Shown: positions 29,707 through 39,515 of the stretch, piece by piece
How positions within the stretch are numbered: position 1 is the first letter of the stretch
Layout of the letters: the number at the start of each line of letters is the position of its first letter
NCBI GenBank assembly: GCA_029834535.1
Contig: JAQMWT010000533.1
Span: forward strand, 288,787-352,786
DNA: 64,000 bases
Direction of reading: 5' to 3'
DNA from: Chrysophaeum taylorii
Taxonomy: Eukaryota; Sar; Pelagophyceae; Pelagomonadales; Pelagomonadaceae
Program-made: the position numbers and the translations under genes
The notes under the pieces: generated by a model
What the model was told of the DNA's origin: nothing
Database searches by the model: none
What the model saw: the letters and a program-made list of their open reading frames with translations, nothing else

Positions 29707-31134
29707 TTACATTGAGCGGAGTTTGGCGACGATGTTGTCGAGGCGAGTCGATACTGCGGGCTGGGCGAGCCAGTGGCGCGTGTGGTGCTCCATCGAGGCA
29801 AGGACGGGCTCGCGGTGCTCGCTCGGGGAGATGAAGGTTAGAAGAGGGGGCTGGAAGCGCTCGTAGACTGCGCCGGGGAGAGCCTCGACGTGGGCCTTGG
29901 CGTACTCGTGCGTGATGGCCTCCTCTCTTTGGGTTTGGCGCTTGATAAGGCGGCCAGTCTTGGTCGGCGGTTGTCTGCCGCAGCCGAGAGAAACGAGAGT
30001 CCCGACCCGACGGTTGGGAAAGACGGAGTGGAGTTCGTGGAGGCAGACGAGGGTAGGGTTATTGAAGACGCAGCCGCCGTCGAAGAATGGGTCGTCGTCG
30101 ACGAGGTCGGCCGGGGCAAAGTAGGTGGGCGCGGCCGACGTGGCGACTATCGCGTCTACGACCGAGCCGGTCGAGGTGCCGGCGAGGGGCGTCGTCGCGG
30201 CCTTCTTGCCGGGTATATCGTAGGTGCGGAAGAGGAAGGGTTCGGGGTCGCCCGTCGGGCCGCGGCGCGCCGCAACGACAAAAGCGAGGGGTCGGCCCGC
30301 GCCTTTCGCGTTGCTGAGGTCTTTTTCCGACCCGAGGAGTTCGCTCACGAGGTCTGCTCGTCGGTCGGCGCAGTACTGGCCTTCGGAGAAAAGGCGGCGT
30401 CGACTCGACGTAGCGAAACAGCGCTCCTGCAGACCCTTGAAGGCCATCTCGGCCCGCGCCGTCGCGGCGGCGCCGAACTTGGCGACGAAGAGCGCGCCGC
30501 ATCCACCGATAGACGTTCCGCAGACGACGTCGAACAGCTCCGACACCGGCTTTCCCGCGCGCCGCTCGAGCTCGCGGATCATCACGAGCAAGTTTCGTCC
30601 CTTCATGCCACCCCCGTCCAAGCACAAGACGCGGAGCGGCCTCTGGCGCCGCGCGATCGCCTCCACCGCGCGGCTCGCGAGCCCGGACGCGAGCGACAGC
30701 GCGCCCAGCAGACGGACGACGGGAAGCGACGACGCGAGCGCGAGGAGCGCTGCGAACGAGCGGAGACCCCGATCTTCGTCGGCCCAGAACTCGATCAGCG
30801 TTGCGTTCTCCTGCGGCGTTATGATCTCCGCGAGCGCCGCCGCGCGCCGTCTCGCCGTCGTCGTCCCGCGAATGTACAGCAGGGCGCCGCTCAAAGACTT
30901 GGCGTGGGGCATCGCCGCCGCCGCACCGCCGAGCCGCTGCACGACCGAGAGGCGCGTGGTCATTTTCCGCCACGCCCCGCGCAGCGTGCCGTCCCCCCGC
31001 GGGGTGGCGCCCGAAGCCGCGCTCGAAGCCGTGCTCGAAGTCGTCGCCACCGACATGTAAGGCATCATATTGGTGTCGCTCGCCAACCAGCTCCGCACCG
31101 CGTGCGCCAACACCAGCAACGAGACCACGCCCAT
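29707..31134 (-). CDS. Patatin-like phospholipase
   Basis: A 475-residue acyl hydrolase of the patatin/iPLA2 fold, expected to release fatty acids from membrane or storage lipids. The catalytic elements are all visible: the glycine-rich oxyanion loop DGGGMKG (about residue 173), the nucleophile elbow GTSIGG (Ser about 207) and the dyad Asp in FDGGCVFNNPT (about 352). The segment ATSAAPTYF between them is also typical. An N-terminal hydrophobic stretch (MGVVSLLVLAHAVRSWL) and helices near 130-160 suggest membrane association. The N-terminal 150 residues are rich in Ala/Ser and are not recognised; PNPLA8-type proteins have comparable extensions. The ATG at 31134 immediately follows a run of T on the plus strand. 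A single exon. Confidence 0.88.
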   Translation of the reverse strand: MGVVSLLVLAHAVRSWLASDTNMMPYMSVATTSSTASSAASGATPRGDGTLRGAWRKMTTRLSVVQRLGGAAAAMPHAKSLSGALLYIRGTTTARRRAAALAEIITPQENATLIEFWADEDRGLRSFAALLALASSLPVVRLLGALSLASGLASRAVEAIARRQRPLRVLCLDGGGMKGRNLLVMIRELERRAGKPVSELFDVVCGTSIGGCGALFVAKFGAAATARAEMAFKGLQERCFATSSRRRLFSEGQYCADRRADLVSELLGSEKDLSNAKGAGRPLAFVVAARRGPTGDPEPFLFRTYDIPGKKAATTPLAGTSTGSVVDAIVATSAAPTYFAPADLVDDDPFFDGGCVFNNPTLVCLHELHSVFPNRRVGTLVSLGCGRQPPTKTGRLIKRQTQREEAITHEYAKAHVEALPGAVYERFQPPLLTFISPSEHREPVLASMEHHTRHWLAQPAVSTRLDNIVAKLRSM

Positions 31135-31245
31135 TTTTTTTTTTTGCTGCTGAGCGCTGACGATGAGCTGGCAGCAGGGGAACTGCTGGCAGCAGGGGAA
31201 AACTATCCTTAATAACTATCCTTATTAGAAAAGTAGGGCTTCAAT

Positions 31246-31704
31246 CTAACGGTCAGAAACACTAACGTCGATCGCATCTTCCCGCAACTCGCGGCGCTCG
31301 GCGACTTCCTTCTCCGCGTCTCCGGCAGCGGAGTACTCGAGGAACCAGGCGATCGTGGCGGTGGGAATGACGTCGAACCCGGGGAGGAGCTCCTCGAAGA
31401 AAGCGACGGTGGTTATGAGTCCGTTCCCGAAGAGGTAGTTCACCAACAACGCCGAAATCGGAGCCCACCCCAGGTCGGCGGCCTCGCCGGCGATGGGCGC
31501 AGCGTAGGACGCGATCCCGATGATGTCAATTAAGACGCACACTGCCAGCTTCAGAGATGGGTCCATTGCTGCCGGCCCGCCACCAGGTGTCGCCAGCAAG
31601 CGCGCTCTTCTGGCTGGAGCCACCAACCCTCTTCTGGCTGGAACCACCAACGCCCGAGGCGACTGAAACCCGAGCGCCGGTAGGACCAAGACCATCATCA
31701 TCAT
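31246..31704 (-). CDS. Plastid-targeted small membrane protein
   Basis: A 152-residue protein. The N-terminus (MMMMVLVLPALG, then FQSPRALVVPARR) is a signal peptide followed by Phe and a basic Ser/Arg/Pro/Ala-rich stretch, the bipartite pre-sequence that takes proteins into complex red-lineage plastids. The mature part (from about residue 45) has two to three hydrophobic segments (KLAVCVLIDIIGIASYAAPI, ALLVNYLFGNGLITTVAFFEE, TIAWFLEY) and a charged C-terminus. Its sequence resembles a conserved, uncharacterised chloroplast-membrane protein also seen in plants; I cannot name it. This is the best local evidence that the organism is photosynthetic. The start is the first of four consecutive Met codons. 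A 25-bp near-tandem repeat in the transit peptide region (about 31608-31650) encodes the repeated VVPARR/VAPARR. Confidence 0.7.
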   Translation of the reverse strand: MMMMVLVLPALGFQSPRALVVPARRGLVAPARRARLLATPGGGPAAMDPSLKLAVCVLIDIIGIASYAAPIAGEAADLGWAPISALLVNYLFGNGLITTVAFFEELLPGFDVIPTATIAWFLEYSAAGDAEKEVAERRELREDAIDVSVSDR

Positions 31705-31911
31705 CCTGGCGCAGTCTCAGTCAGTCAGCCGCCTATAAACATAACCCTTTGAGAGCCGAAATATAACTTACCCTTGCTTTGTCAGGAACATTCTTCGCGG
31801 CCCGAATCGTTGTAACAGCAACAATCGATACAACAATAGGATTCCTACTGGAATGAACGAACGAACGAACTTTTATCGTTGGATGAATAGTCTTTTTCGC
31901 GCCGTCCGGTG

Positions 31912-34900
31912 ATGAGGCTCCTCCTTGTTGTTGTCGCGGCCGTTGCGGCCGAAGAATGCGAGACCGTCTGCTGGAATAACACGAGCATCGCGCCGTGGGA
32001 CTGCGACGCGTCGGCGCCGCTGCAGATATTTCAGAAGACGGTCCACGCCTTGGAGGTTGCAACGGGCGACTACGCGGTCGTCTTCGAGGTGGGCGGAGCG
32101 AACACGACTGACGTCGAGGCCGCCGGGCTGCTAGAGACTGTGGACGGGGCGTATTACGCGATGGCGGCCTTCAGAGATCGGTTGTGTCGGTTTGATAGCG
32201 ACGCGGCAGTCTGTTTCGACGACCCCCTCGTCGTCGAGCCCAAGGCTGGCACGATGCTCGGGACCACGTACTACTACGCGGAGGATGCGGGCAAGGTTAT
32301 CTATGCTGCGCAGCGTGTCAACGCCGAAAGTCTGACGGTGACGAACCCGGAGTGGATGCTGGAGATTGAAGAATCGCTCGTCGCGGGCAACGTATTGGAT
32401 ATCGTAGCGGTGGTGGAGCCGGCGAACGTATCGTACGTCGACGACGGAGAGGATGTGACGAGCTACCTGCTGGGCTTGAGCAGCCGCTTCGAGCTCGTCG
32501 TCGTCCGGCTCGGCGTCAATAGGAGCAGTTACGCGGTCATCAGAAGCCCCTCGGTGAAATGGCTGGATCACGAGGAGCGAGACGAGACTCCTTTTGGCGC
32601 GGCCTTCGCGTATCCCAGGACGATGCAGGGCCTTCGAATTCTCTTCGCCTCCGACGAGGGTTTCGGCTTGTTCGAGCTCGAGATGCCCCTCGTCGTGCCC
32701 GAGGAGTGCTGGAACTCCGCGGGGAAAATCAACAACGACAACGTTACCACCACCAACATCAACGAGACTCACGTCGTTTGCGACAACGCCGTCGCCGAGC
32801 TCGTCTGGCTGGCCCCTTCGAAAAACGTCACGGGACCCACGGACGGCTTCAACTGCCCGTCGACCAGCGTCTTGGACGGCCTCCCCGATGACGACGAGCT
32901 GGTCGATAACGATGATCTAGAAGTCGTCAACGCGCCCACCGAAGTGTTCGAGACGGAGGGGGAAACGAACTCTACGTTTAACGAGTCATTATTCACTACC
33001 GCACCTTCTCCGATGATCGAACTCGAGCCGGCGACGGTGGCGACCGAGAACACCACCACGATGACAAACACTACGACGACGAACGCCGCGACGATGAACA
33101 ACAACTCGACGGCCGTGCCTACCACAATCGAGGTCCTTTCCGCCGTGCCCTCGCTTCGTCCCGTTATCGTGGCCACCGCCAACGAGCCCACGGCCGTGAC
33201 GACAGCCAACCAGACGACGCTGATTCCCGCGTGCACGGCAGCCATTTGCTGGACGGACGTCTATCTCGACTCGACGTCTTGTCATGTTTACGAAGGTCCG
33301 TTGCAAATTTTACCTTTGGTCGACGAGGTCTATAGCATGAGTATGTTGAACTTGGAGAGCGGCACGTACGATCTTCTCGGCAGCCTAGAGTTCTCGCCCA
33401 ACTCGGTCGACGCAGTCGGGCTTTTCTCTTCCATCTCGGATGAATTCTACATTCAGATCGGAGCGTTTGGCGACAAGCTGTGCCGATTTGACAATAAACA
33501 CGCCGCGTGCTTCGACAGCGGCACGCTAAAGGTGCCGGCGGCTAACGCGGGAGCCGTCCTGCGCACGTCGTACTTCTACGCCGAGGGCGTTGGTGGCGAC
33601 TTGGACGCCTCGGTCTACTCGGTGCTGAACGTGCACACCGATTCGCCGCACTTCGTCGAGGACGAGCTCTTCGCTGTTAGATCGGCATTGGTGAGCGGCC
33701 AGGTGCCAGACATCGCGGCCTTTGCCGAGCTTGTTGAGGACGACGGCTACGTGATGGACAATCGCACGAGCGGAACCTACGTAGTCGGGCTTGCTCCCGC
33801 GTTCGAACTGCTCGTCGTCCGCGTTGCTATCGAAACCGGTATCCCCGAAAGCTATGCTGTGCTTGCGCCCGCTGTCATTTGGAGTAACGGCCAAGAGCTA
33901 ACCGACGTTAGCACCGGGTTCGGCGCTGCGTACGCATACGGCAAACAACAATCTGTCGGAATGTCCGACCTGCGACTCTTCTTTGCCGCTGACGATGGGC
34001 TCGGTTTGTTTGAACTTGAGACGCCCATCGTCGTGCCGGAGGAGTGCTGGAACACGGGCCTCGTCACCGAATCGCACGTGTTTTGCAATGACGGCGAGGC
34101 TACGCTGGTCTGGCGTGCACCGGCGGCTGCGATCGAGTTACCCGGCAACGATGGCTACAATTGCCCCGTGGCAACCTTCTACGATGCTTATCCAGGCGTA
34201 GGGCAGCCGACGTCCGTACCGACAAACACTACCTTCGCGCCGACTTATGCGCCGACCAACGCGACGTTTGCGCCGACTTATACGCCCACCGAAGGCACGT
34301 TGTCTCCAACCGTCTCGCCAACGTACAACCCTACGACCATCGAAAGCATTGCCGGCAACGTCACCTGTGTTGCCGGGAAGCACTCGTTTCACATCTTCAC
34401 TGACGAGGACGTGTCCATCGTCGAGTATTTTTTGGACGGTGCTAGGACCAACGACACGCGGGTGGTCGTTAGCGCGGGCGGCGACGTATGCCTGTTTGAA
34501 GGCTGTTTTGCAATCGAAGGCCTCGAAGGAAGCGTCGTCGTGCTCACGGATGAGGCCGGCTTGCAGACAAACATCTCCTGCGGGTCCACAACGCGAGGAC
34601 CCTGCACTTCGGTGGTGTTTTGCGTGAGGGACAATTCCGCCGTTGAGTTGCCAACATCTCCGCCGTCATTCAACTCGTCAGCAAACGAGCAGCTATCAAT
34701 GACACTTGTCCCTACTTTGCTCACGACCGAAGAGACGTCGGTTCCCTCACCTCGTCCGTTTGCGTTTCCGACTGGTGCGTCCGTCCCCGCGACGTCGCTG
34801 GCTCCTTCGGCAGCGATGATCAGTGCGATCGTGACGACTGCCTTGGTCCTAGACTTTGGGTCAACCGCGAACGCTAGTAGTGATTGGGAACTCAGCATCG

Positions 34901-35901
34901 CGAACGCCGTCTCGGCGGCGGTACCGTCGCTCGTTGCGGGCACTGTGACTGTGTCCCTGACGGCCGTCGACAACAACATCGAAAGTGGCCGCCGCTTCTT
35001 ACAGGGCGACACTTCAATGATCGCCGACGTGACTGGCCGGGGGCTGTTCAGCGACCTCGACGAGGAACGCACCCGAGACTTCCTGATTAGCGAGCTCGAA
35101 GCCGCAATCGAAGATGGCAGTCTGGGAGTAGCCATCATTTCCAATGCCGAGGGTAAGTTGGCCGAGTTTTCCGAAGCCACTCTCGCAGACTCAGTTATGA
35201 CCAACGCCTCCATCGCGCTGGTCCGCAACGTGACGACAGTCGTATTCACCGTACCATCAGCGGCGCCCGTTGCGTCGGCCACGTCCCCAATTAGTGTTGT
35301 GAAGGCGCCGTCGAGTATGCCCACGCCAACGTTTGCGCGCGTCGCGAGTCACGTCAACGACGACAACCGCAGCGGTGGCGAACGCGACAAAGGCCGTAAG
35401 AATTCGAGGACAGCGCTCATCGTCATTGTGATAGTTGCCTTCTTTTGCATTCTAGCGGCCACTGTCTATAATTACCATTCGCGTCGCAATCAGCACGCCA
35501 CGGATCGAGCCAAGCGGTGGCGCCAGCTCGAGGAGAACTTCGGCCAGGAGCTGGTGGACATGGATAACGAGCATCCGCCCCCCTCGTCGGGACCGCATCC
35601 TGACTTTAAAACCCAGCTCAATGCCCTCGCGGGCAAGCGCGAGACGCGCAACGTCAAGTGGCCGAGCGAGGAGGAGGAAGACGCGGCCTACGAAGATGAG
35701 GCCAAGCACGGGCACGACGACGGCGAGACCGCCTTGCTCGCTGGGCGTCGCGAGGGTCACAACGATTCCGCCGTGTTACGCCACCTTATCGACGAGCGAG
35801 GCGAAGTACCCGTGGATCAAATCGCAATGGACGAAACCCCTGACGACGACGACGTCTATGTGGAAGACAGTACACGGTATCAAGGTAGCACGCTGGTTTG
35901 A
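31912..35901 (+). CDS. Large type I surface protein with a duplicated ectodomain
   Basis: A 1329-residue protein. The start at 31912 gives a signal peptide (MRLLLVVVAAVAA). The ectodomain contains two homologous units of about 270 residues (about 15-285 and 445-740). Shared landmarks are a CW...C N-terminus, DRLCRFDSDAAVCFD versus DKLCRFDNKHAACFD, TYYYAEDAG versus SYFYAEGVG, and GLGLFELE..IVVPEECWN. The units are separated by Thr/Asn-rich linkers with many N-glycosylation sequons. A PT repeat stalk (FAPTYAPTNATFAPTY) follows, then a region near 960-1080 that may be SEA-like (inferred), one membrane helix (about 1168-1186, ALIVIVIVAFFCILAATV) and an acidic cytoplasmic tail of about 140 residues. 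The type is frequent in stramenopile algae; the function is not known. A single exon. Confidence 0.75.
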   Translation: MRLLLVVVAAVAAEECETVCWNNTSIAPWDCDASAPLQIFQKTVHALEVATGDYAVVFEVGGANTTDVEAAGLLETVDGAYYAMAAFRDRLCRFDSDAAVCFDDPLVVEPKAGTMLGTTYYYAEDAGKVIYAAQRVNAESLTVTNPEWMLEIEESLVAGNVLDIVAVVEPANVSYVDDGEDVTSYLLGLSSRFELVVVRLGVNRSSYAVIRSPSVKWLDHEERDETPFGAAFAYPRTMQGLRILFASDEGFGLFELEMPLVVPEECWNSAGKINNDNVTTTNINETHVVCDNAVAELVWLAPSKNVTGPTDGFNCPSTSVLDGLPDDDELVDNDDLEVVNAPTEVFETEGETNSTFNESLFTTAPSPMIELEPATVATENTTTMTNTTTTNAATMNNNSTAVPTTIEVLSAVPSLRPVIVATANEPTAVTTANQTTLIPACTAAICWTDVYLDSTSCHVYEGPLQILPLVDEVYSMSMLNLESGTYDLLGSLEFSPNSVDAVGLFSSISDEFYIQIGAFGDKLCRFDNKHAACFDSGTLKVPAANAGAVLRTSYFYAEGVGGDLDASVYSVLNVHTDSPHFVEDELFAVRSALVSGQVPDIAAFAELVEDDGYVMDNRTSGTYVVGLAPAFELLVVRVAIETGIPESYAVLAPAVIWSNGQELTDVSTGFGAAYAYGKQQSVGMSDLRLFFAADDGLGLFELETPIVVPEECWNTGLVTESHVFCNDGEATLVWRAPAAAIELPGNDGYNCPVATFYDAYPGVGQPTSVPTNTTFAPTYAPTNATFAPTYTPTEGTLSPTVSPTYNPTTIESIAGNVTCVAGKHSFHIFTDEDVSIVEYFLDGARTNDTRVVVSAGGDVCLFEGCFAIEGLEGSVVVLTDEAGLQTNISCGSTTRGPCTSVVFCVRDNSAVELPTSPPSFNSSANEQLSMTLVPTLLTTEETSVPSPRPFAFPTGASVPATSLAPSAAMISAIVTTALVLDFGSTANASSDWELSIANAVSAAVPSLVAGTVTVSLTAVDNNIESGRRFLQGDTSMIADVTGRGLFSDLDEERTRDFLISELEAAIEDGSLGVAIISNAEGKLAEFSEATLADSVMTNASIALVRNVTTVVFTVPSAAPVASATSPISVVKAPSSMPTPTFARVASHVNDDNRSGGERDKGRKNSRTALIVIVIVAFFCILAATVYNYHSRRNQHATDRAKRWRQLEENFGQELVDMDNEHPPPSSGPHPDFKTQLNALAGKRETRNVKWPSEEEEDAAYEDEAKHGHDDGETALLAGRREGHNDSAVLRHLIDERGEVPVDQIAMDETPDDDDVYVEDSTRYQGSTLV

Positions 35902-36589
35902 GCTGCATTGATCTTTGCTTTTCACGTCCCCTCGACTCCAAGAACATTGCCATACTACCACACGACAAGTACCATTGCGACCGGGTACGACCTGCAAACT
36001 CTCGAAGACCTGACCGGAGGTGCTGCTAGCTAGGGAGCTGCTTGCCATAAAAATGAGCTCCATTCTGGCTCGTCGTCGATCCCATGGGCTCACTTGCCAT
36101 AATAACAAACTCCATTCTGGCTCTTTGAGCATGGGGGTTTGTCGCCACAATAAAATTATACATGTGTGTGTTTTTTTTTTTTTTTTTTTCCGCGCGACAA
36201 TCCACCCCCCCCCAGAAGAGAACATGGCTGCCTGTTTGCGGTGTCTGGCGGCATCGCGAATACAATTTTTTTCCGCGACAAAGCTTCATTCATCGTTTTT
36301 TTTGGCCATCCTTTCGGACCATACCACTAGGGTGCTTTGGAGCAAACTAGAGAGGCTTTTTTTCCCCAAGATATGCTTCTAGAAATGAGACGAAGGGCGG
36401 CGCAGGGGAGAAGTGGAGGACCTAAGGTCGTCCGTCAAAGGATAACTTACAATTTTAAAGGCCGTTCGTTTTAAGAAAGGGGCTGTTGTAGTAGTATGAC
36501 GAGGCAACGAGGAGAGATTAGAAGGACGACGCGACTTAAGAAAGACGAGCCGGGTATGGGGTGCGTAAATAAGGAAGGGATTCTCAGGT
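35902..36589. other. Intergenic region with poly-T run
   Basis: No supported gene. A T run at about 36170-36189 and a nearby second-order repeat (CCATAA..AACTCCATTCTGGCTC at about 36057 and 36096) are seen. Confidence 0.5.
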
Positions 36590-37012
36590 GTTGAACAGCC
36601 GACTGCGAGATGCTGGGGAGGAGGGTCCCGAGGGCATCAGAGATGGGCAGCCCCAAAGGCGGCGGACACTTCGAGAGGGCTTAGGCGGATTTCCCGCGCC
36701 GAGCCGGGGGGAAGGCGTGTCGCCTTGCTGCGCGAGGGTAGGGCAGCGCAGGTTGGGCTGCCCGAGTCAGCACCGTAGCTAAGGCGGTGGTGACGGCGCA
36801 GCGAGCCCGGCCCAAAGCAGCTGCGAGGCCCCACTCTCGGTAGATGCGAAGGAGCGCTGAGGTCTCGGTGACGTTAGCGCAGCCATTGTCGATTCGCTCG
36901 GGGGTCGCTCAGATGTGTGCGGGGTTGTGGCACGCCTCTATGGCCTCGCCAAAGAAGCCGCCGCCGAAGACGAGGCCATCGGCGGCGGTATCGTGTAATG
37001 TTGGGGGTAATC
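36590..37012 (-). mobile_element. Fragment of the endonuclease-like retroelement (copy D)
   Basis: On the minus strand from about 37000, the frame reads ADGLVFGGGFFGEAIEACH, an in-frame stop, then GCANVTETSALLRIYREWGL and AAALGRARCAV. These align with GLVFGAFGEASAACH, GCANFTEAKAAQTRRIYREW and GIANALGRARCAL of the longer copy just to its right, so it is a truncated, stop-containing tandem neighbour. Confidence 0.75.
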
Positions 37013-37102
37013 TTAACTACTAATCGACAGATGTTTGTTTGTTTGTCTGTTTGTCTGTTTCTTAACTACTAATCGACAGATGTTTGTCTGTCTGTTTGTC
37101 TG
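37013..37102. repeat. Tandem TTAACTACTAATCGACAGATG + TTTG/TCTG tail repeats
   Basis: Two adjacent copies of a unit beginning TTAACTACTAATCGACAGA and followed by TTTG/TCTG runs. The reverse complement of one copy is at 16580-16650 in element A, so these are element termini. Confidence 0.85.
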
Positions 37103-37170
37103 TCTGTCTTTAAATGTCGACTGCTAAGAGGAGGGGGTGTGTGTGGGGAGCATGAAGGATGTGGGTGGGT
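37103..37170. repeat. Direct repeat flanking element copy B (left)
   Basis: About 66 bp containing TTTAAATGTCGACTGCTAAG and GGGGAGCATGAAGGATGTGG. It is nearly identical, in the same orientation, to 38476-38541; together they bracket the element frame. Confidence 0.85.
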
Positions 37171-37220
37171 TTGTGGGGTATGAGGGATGTGCCTGACGGG
37201 CGGAGATAAGTACGCGGGAC

Positions 37221-38475
37221 CTAGTCGGGGTCATCGCCGAGGCGTGGGGCAGGCGAAGAGAGGACGGGCCCCGCCCGTAGGTCGTACGCATGCTGCCGCC
37301 GGACGTATGTGCGACGAAGGGTGACGTCCTGCTGGGATCGGGCGGCCTGGGCGGGGTTCCCCGAGGCGGCGACATGGGTGAGGGCGGTGAGGGCACAGCG
37401 AGCCCGGCCTAATGCGTTGGCGATCCCCCACTCACGGTAGATGCGGCGAGTTTGGGCCGCCTTTGCCTCTGTGAAGTTGGCGCAGCCGCTTGTCACCCAG
37501 GTTCGCGCAGCGATGCGCTCTGCGCATGTTTGGGCGAGAGCGTGGCACGCCGCGCTGGCCTCACCGAAGGCACCAAAGACGAGGCCGGCGACGGTGCCGT
37601 AGCTACGTAGCCGCTGTTCGACAGGGCCCAAGAAGCCAGGCGGTGGTGCTGTACCCGGCTGGGGGATGATGGCGTCGATGCCGCGGGCGTGAGCGAGGTA
37701 TTCGGAGTGGACTTGCGCTGCGCGCCGATTGACAGGCGACGGGTGGGAGGGATGGAGGGCGTGGACGGTGTACCACGAACCCCAAGCGAGGGTTTGGATG
37801 TCGTAGAGTTGCTCCTTGTTGTCGAGCGTGGTGAGGATGTCTGGAACGACTTGACGTCGGGCGAGATTGCCTCGGTACCGGCCGTAGAGGCGCGTGCGAA
37901 TGGTAGGGGCGACGACGTCAGCAAAGATGCCGAAAACCTCGGACAGGGCTGGGATGCCGGCCTCTTTGACGCTGCCGTGGACGCAGTCGAGCTGGCCGTC
38001 ATGCCAGGTGGTCCGCGCTCCTCCGCGGTTGACAAGGTTGGCCTGCGTGAGAAGCACCTTGCCGTGAGCGTCGAGAACGACGTCAGTGCCCAGAATGCGA
38101 GTGCCCACGAGGCCCAAACAAGCTGGAGAGGGGTAGCCAAAGTACTGGGCACACATCTCAGCCCAGCAGCGGTTAGGGATTTGAAGGCCAGAGCTGGGCC
38201 ACGAGCTGATGAACGTGGTCGAGAAGCGATCCCGTGAGGACGCCGCTACTCGAAGTGCTTCGGTGATGGGAAGGGTGGCCGCAAGGCGCTGGAGTGCAGT
38301 GGCCCGAGCTGTCTCGCGCTGGGAGGTTAGAGCACGCTGGAGTTGGGGTATGAGCACGGGTGTCGAGATGGTGGGGTCGACGAGGACGCCCATGGAGACG
38401 AATTCGTGGGAGAGAGGACCGTCGACGAGATGAACGTTGGCGGGGTCGCCGGAACCAGCGCCGCCGTGGGACTGT
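37221..38475 (-). mobile_element. Endonuclease-like retroelement frame, longest copy (copy B)
   Basis: An open frame of 390 codons from an ATG at 38393, extending upstream without a stop to about 38470. Landmarks: a helical N-terminal region, WPSSGLQIPNRCW, a His-containing TTWHDGQLDCVHGSVKEAG, RYRGNLARRQVVPDIL, then YDIQTL, and C-terminal VFGAFGEASAACHAL and YREWGIANALGRARCAL. Such a His-rich segment followed by RRPD...D.K and a GAFGE helix occurs at the C-terminal end of non-LTR-type reverse transcriptases in algal and oomycete genomes. I infer a PD-(D/E)xK-like endonuclease module. The polymerase domain is missing, and the position expected to be Lys is Gln, so this copy is probably inactive. 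Two flanking direct repeats enclose it. Confidence 0.65.
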
Positions 38476-38541
38476 TTGTCTTTAAATGTCGACTGCTAAG
38501 AGGGGGGGGTGTGTGTGGGGAGCATGAAGGATGTGGGTGGG
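38476..38541. repeat. Direct repeat flanking element copy B (right)
   Basis: Partner of 37103-37170. At its right end the sequence switches abruptly (GGGTTGTTTGTCCCTCGATT) into the helicase-bearing unit. Confidence 0.85.
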
Positions 38542-38616
38542 TTGTTTGTCCCTCGATTTAGGGTAAGGATCAGGTAGGCGCGAGAGTAAGGATCAGGTAG
38601 GCACGAGAGGCAGACA

Positions 38617-39130
38617 GTGATCCTCCAAGCCGTCTACGGCGACCTCGCAGACTATTTCCACGACCCGCGGCGGCTCTTTCAGCGCGCCATTCTCACGCCC
38701 CGTCGAAACGATGTTGTCGATGCTGACAACGCGCGCATGACCGCGGCCTTTTTTTCCCGGAGACGAGGCGTCGGAGTTCTTTTAGGCAGACTAGGTTGGG
38801 TCGGAAGACGACGCCTCGCTCTTTACAGTCGAGTTTTCGACTTCCTGACAACCAACGGCATGCTGACTTTGAGCGCGAGCTTAAGGTCTTCGCAACCTCG
38901 ACCCGTCGCACGGCCACTGCAACGGTACCAGATACGTGATCGATCGTGTCGTGTCACCGAGGCTCCTCCAACCTGTATCCCTTAAGGCCCGCCGACGCCA
39001 AACGATCACCAAGAGCCCAGACGCCCCGCGAGGTCGGCGTCCTCTCGCCCAAGCCCGTCTTCTGTCACGTCCAGCTCTACGTGGCTCTCTGTCGATCGGC
39101 AACCCCGGGGATATGCTCTTCTGAGTCGAC
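38617..39130 (+). pseudogene. Decayed PIF1/Helitron-type helicase (copy B)
   Basis: The clearer of two inverted copies. Motifs occur in order but in different frames: RAILTPRRNDVVDADN (from about 38680), LTTNGM, NLDPSHGHCNGTRYVIDRV (38893-38949), then TPREVGVLSPKPVFCHVQLY and VALCRS (39026-39100). They correspond to the C-terminal half of the helicase core, including the TxNKSQG and YVALSR motifs of family PIF1. The surrounding unit is shared with copy A from TCCCTCGATTTAGGG (about 38557) to GGCCTGCACTTGTTT (about 39523). Assignment to Helitron transposons rather than to a cellular PIF1 gene is inferred from its repetition in the window. Confidence 0.82.
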
Positions 39131-39189
39131 GACTCCACCCTACCCCACACGTGCTGCGCAATACCTATAAGCCCCCTCCCGGCGTCTAC

Positions 39190-39515
39190 ACGCGCACTGT
39201 AAGTGAACTTACTGGGACCAGGTGAACTTACTGGAAGGAACCAGGTGAACTTACGGGGGTTAGAGATTGGGATTAGGTGAACTTAGTGACCAGGGGAACT
39301 TACTGAGACCAAGTGCAAACTTACTGGGGTTTTTAAAGTAAACTCAAAGGTTAGCGGCGTGTGCGGATCAAAGCAGCTTAGATTGGCGGGGGTGACGGCG
39401 ACGATTTCAAAGGAGAGTGGATGTGAGCACGAGTGGGTTTACGCCGAATTTACTGGGGTTAGAGATTGGGACTAGGTGAACTTCTTAACGGGGACTAGGT
39501 GAACTTACTGGCCTG
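39190..39515. repeat. Array of AGTAAGTTCACCTGGTC-like motifs (copy B, inverted)
   Basis: Seen here as GGTGAACTTACTGG-like units, at least eight, irregularly spaced. This is the mirror image of the array at 15598-15945, in the same position relative to the helicase. Confidence 0.8.
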
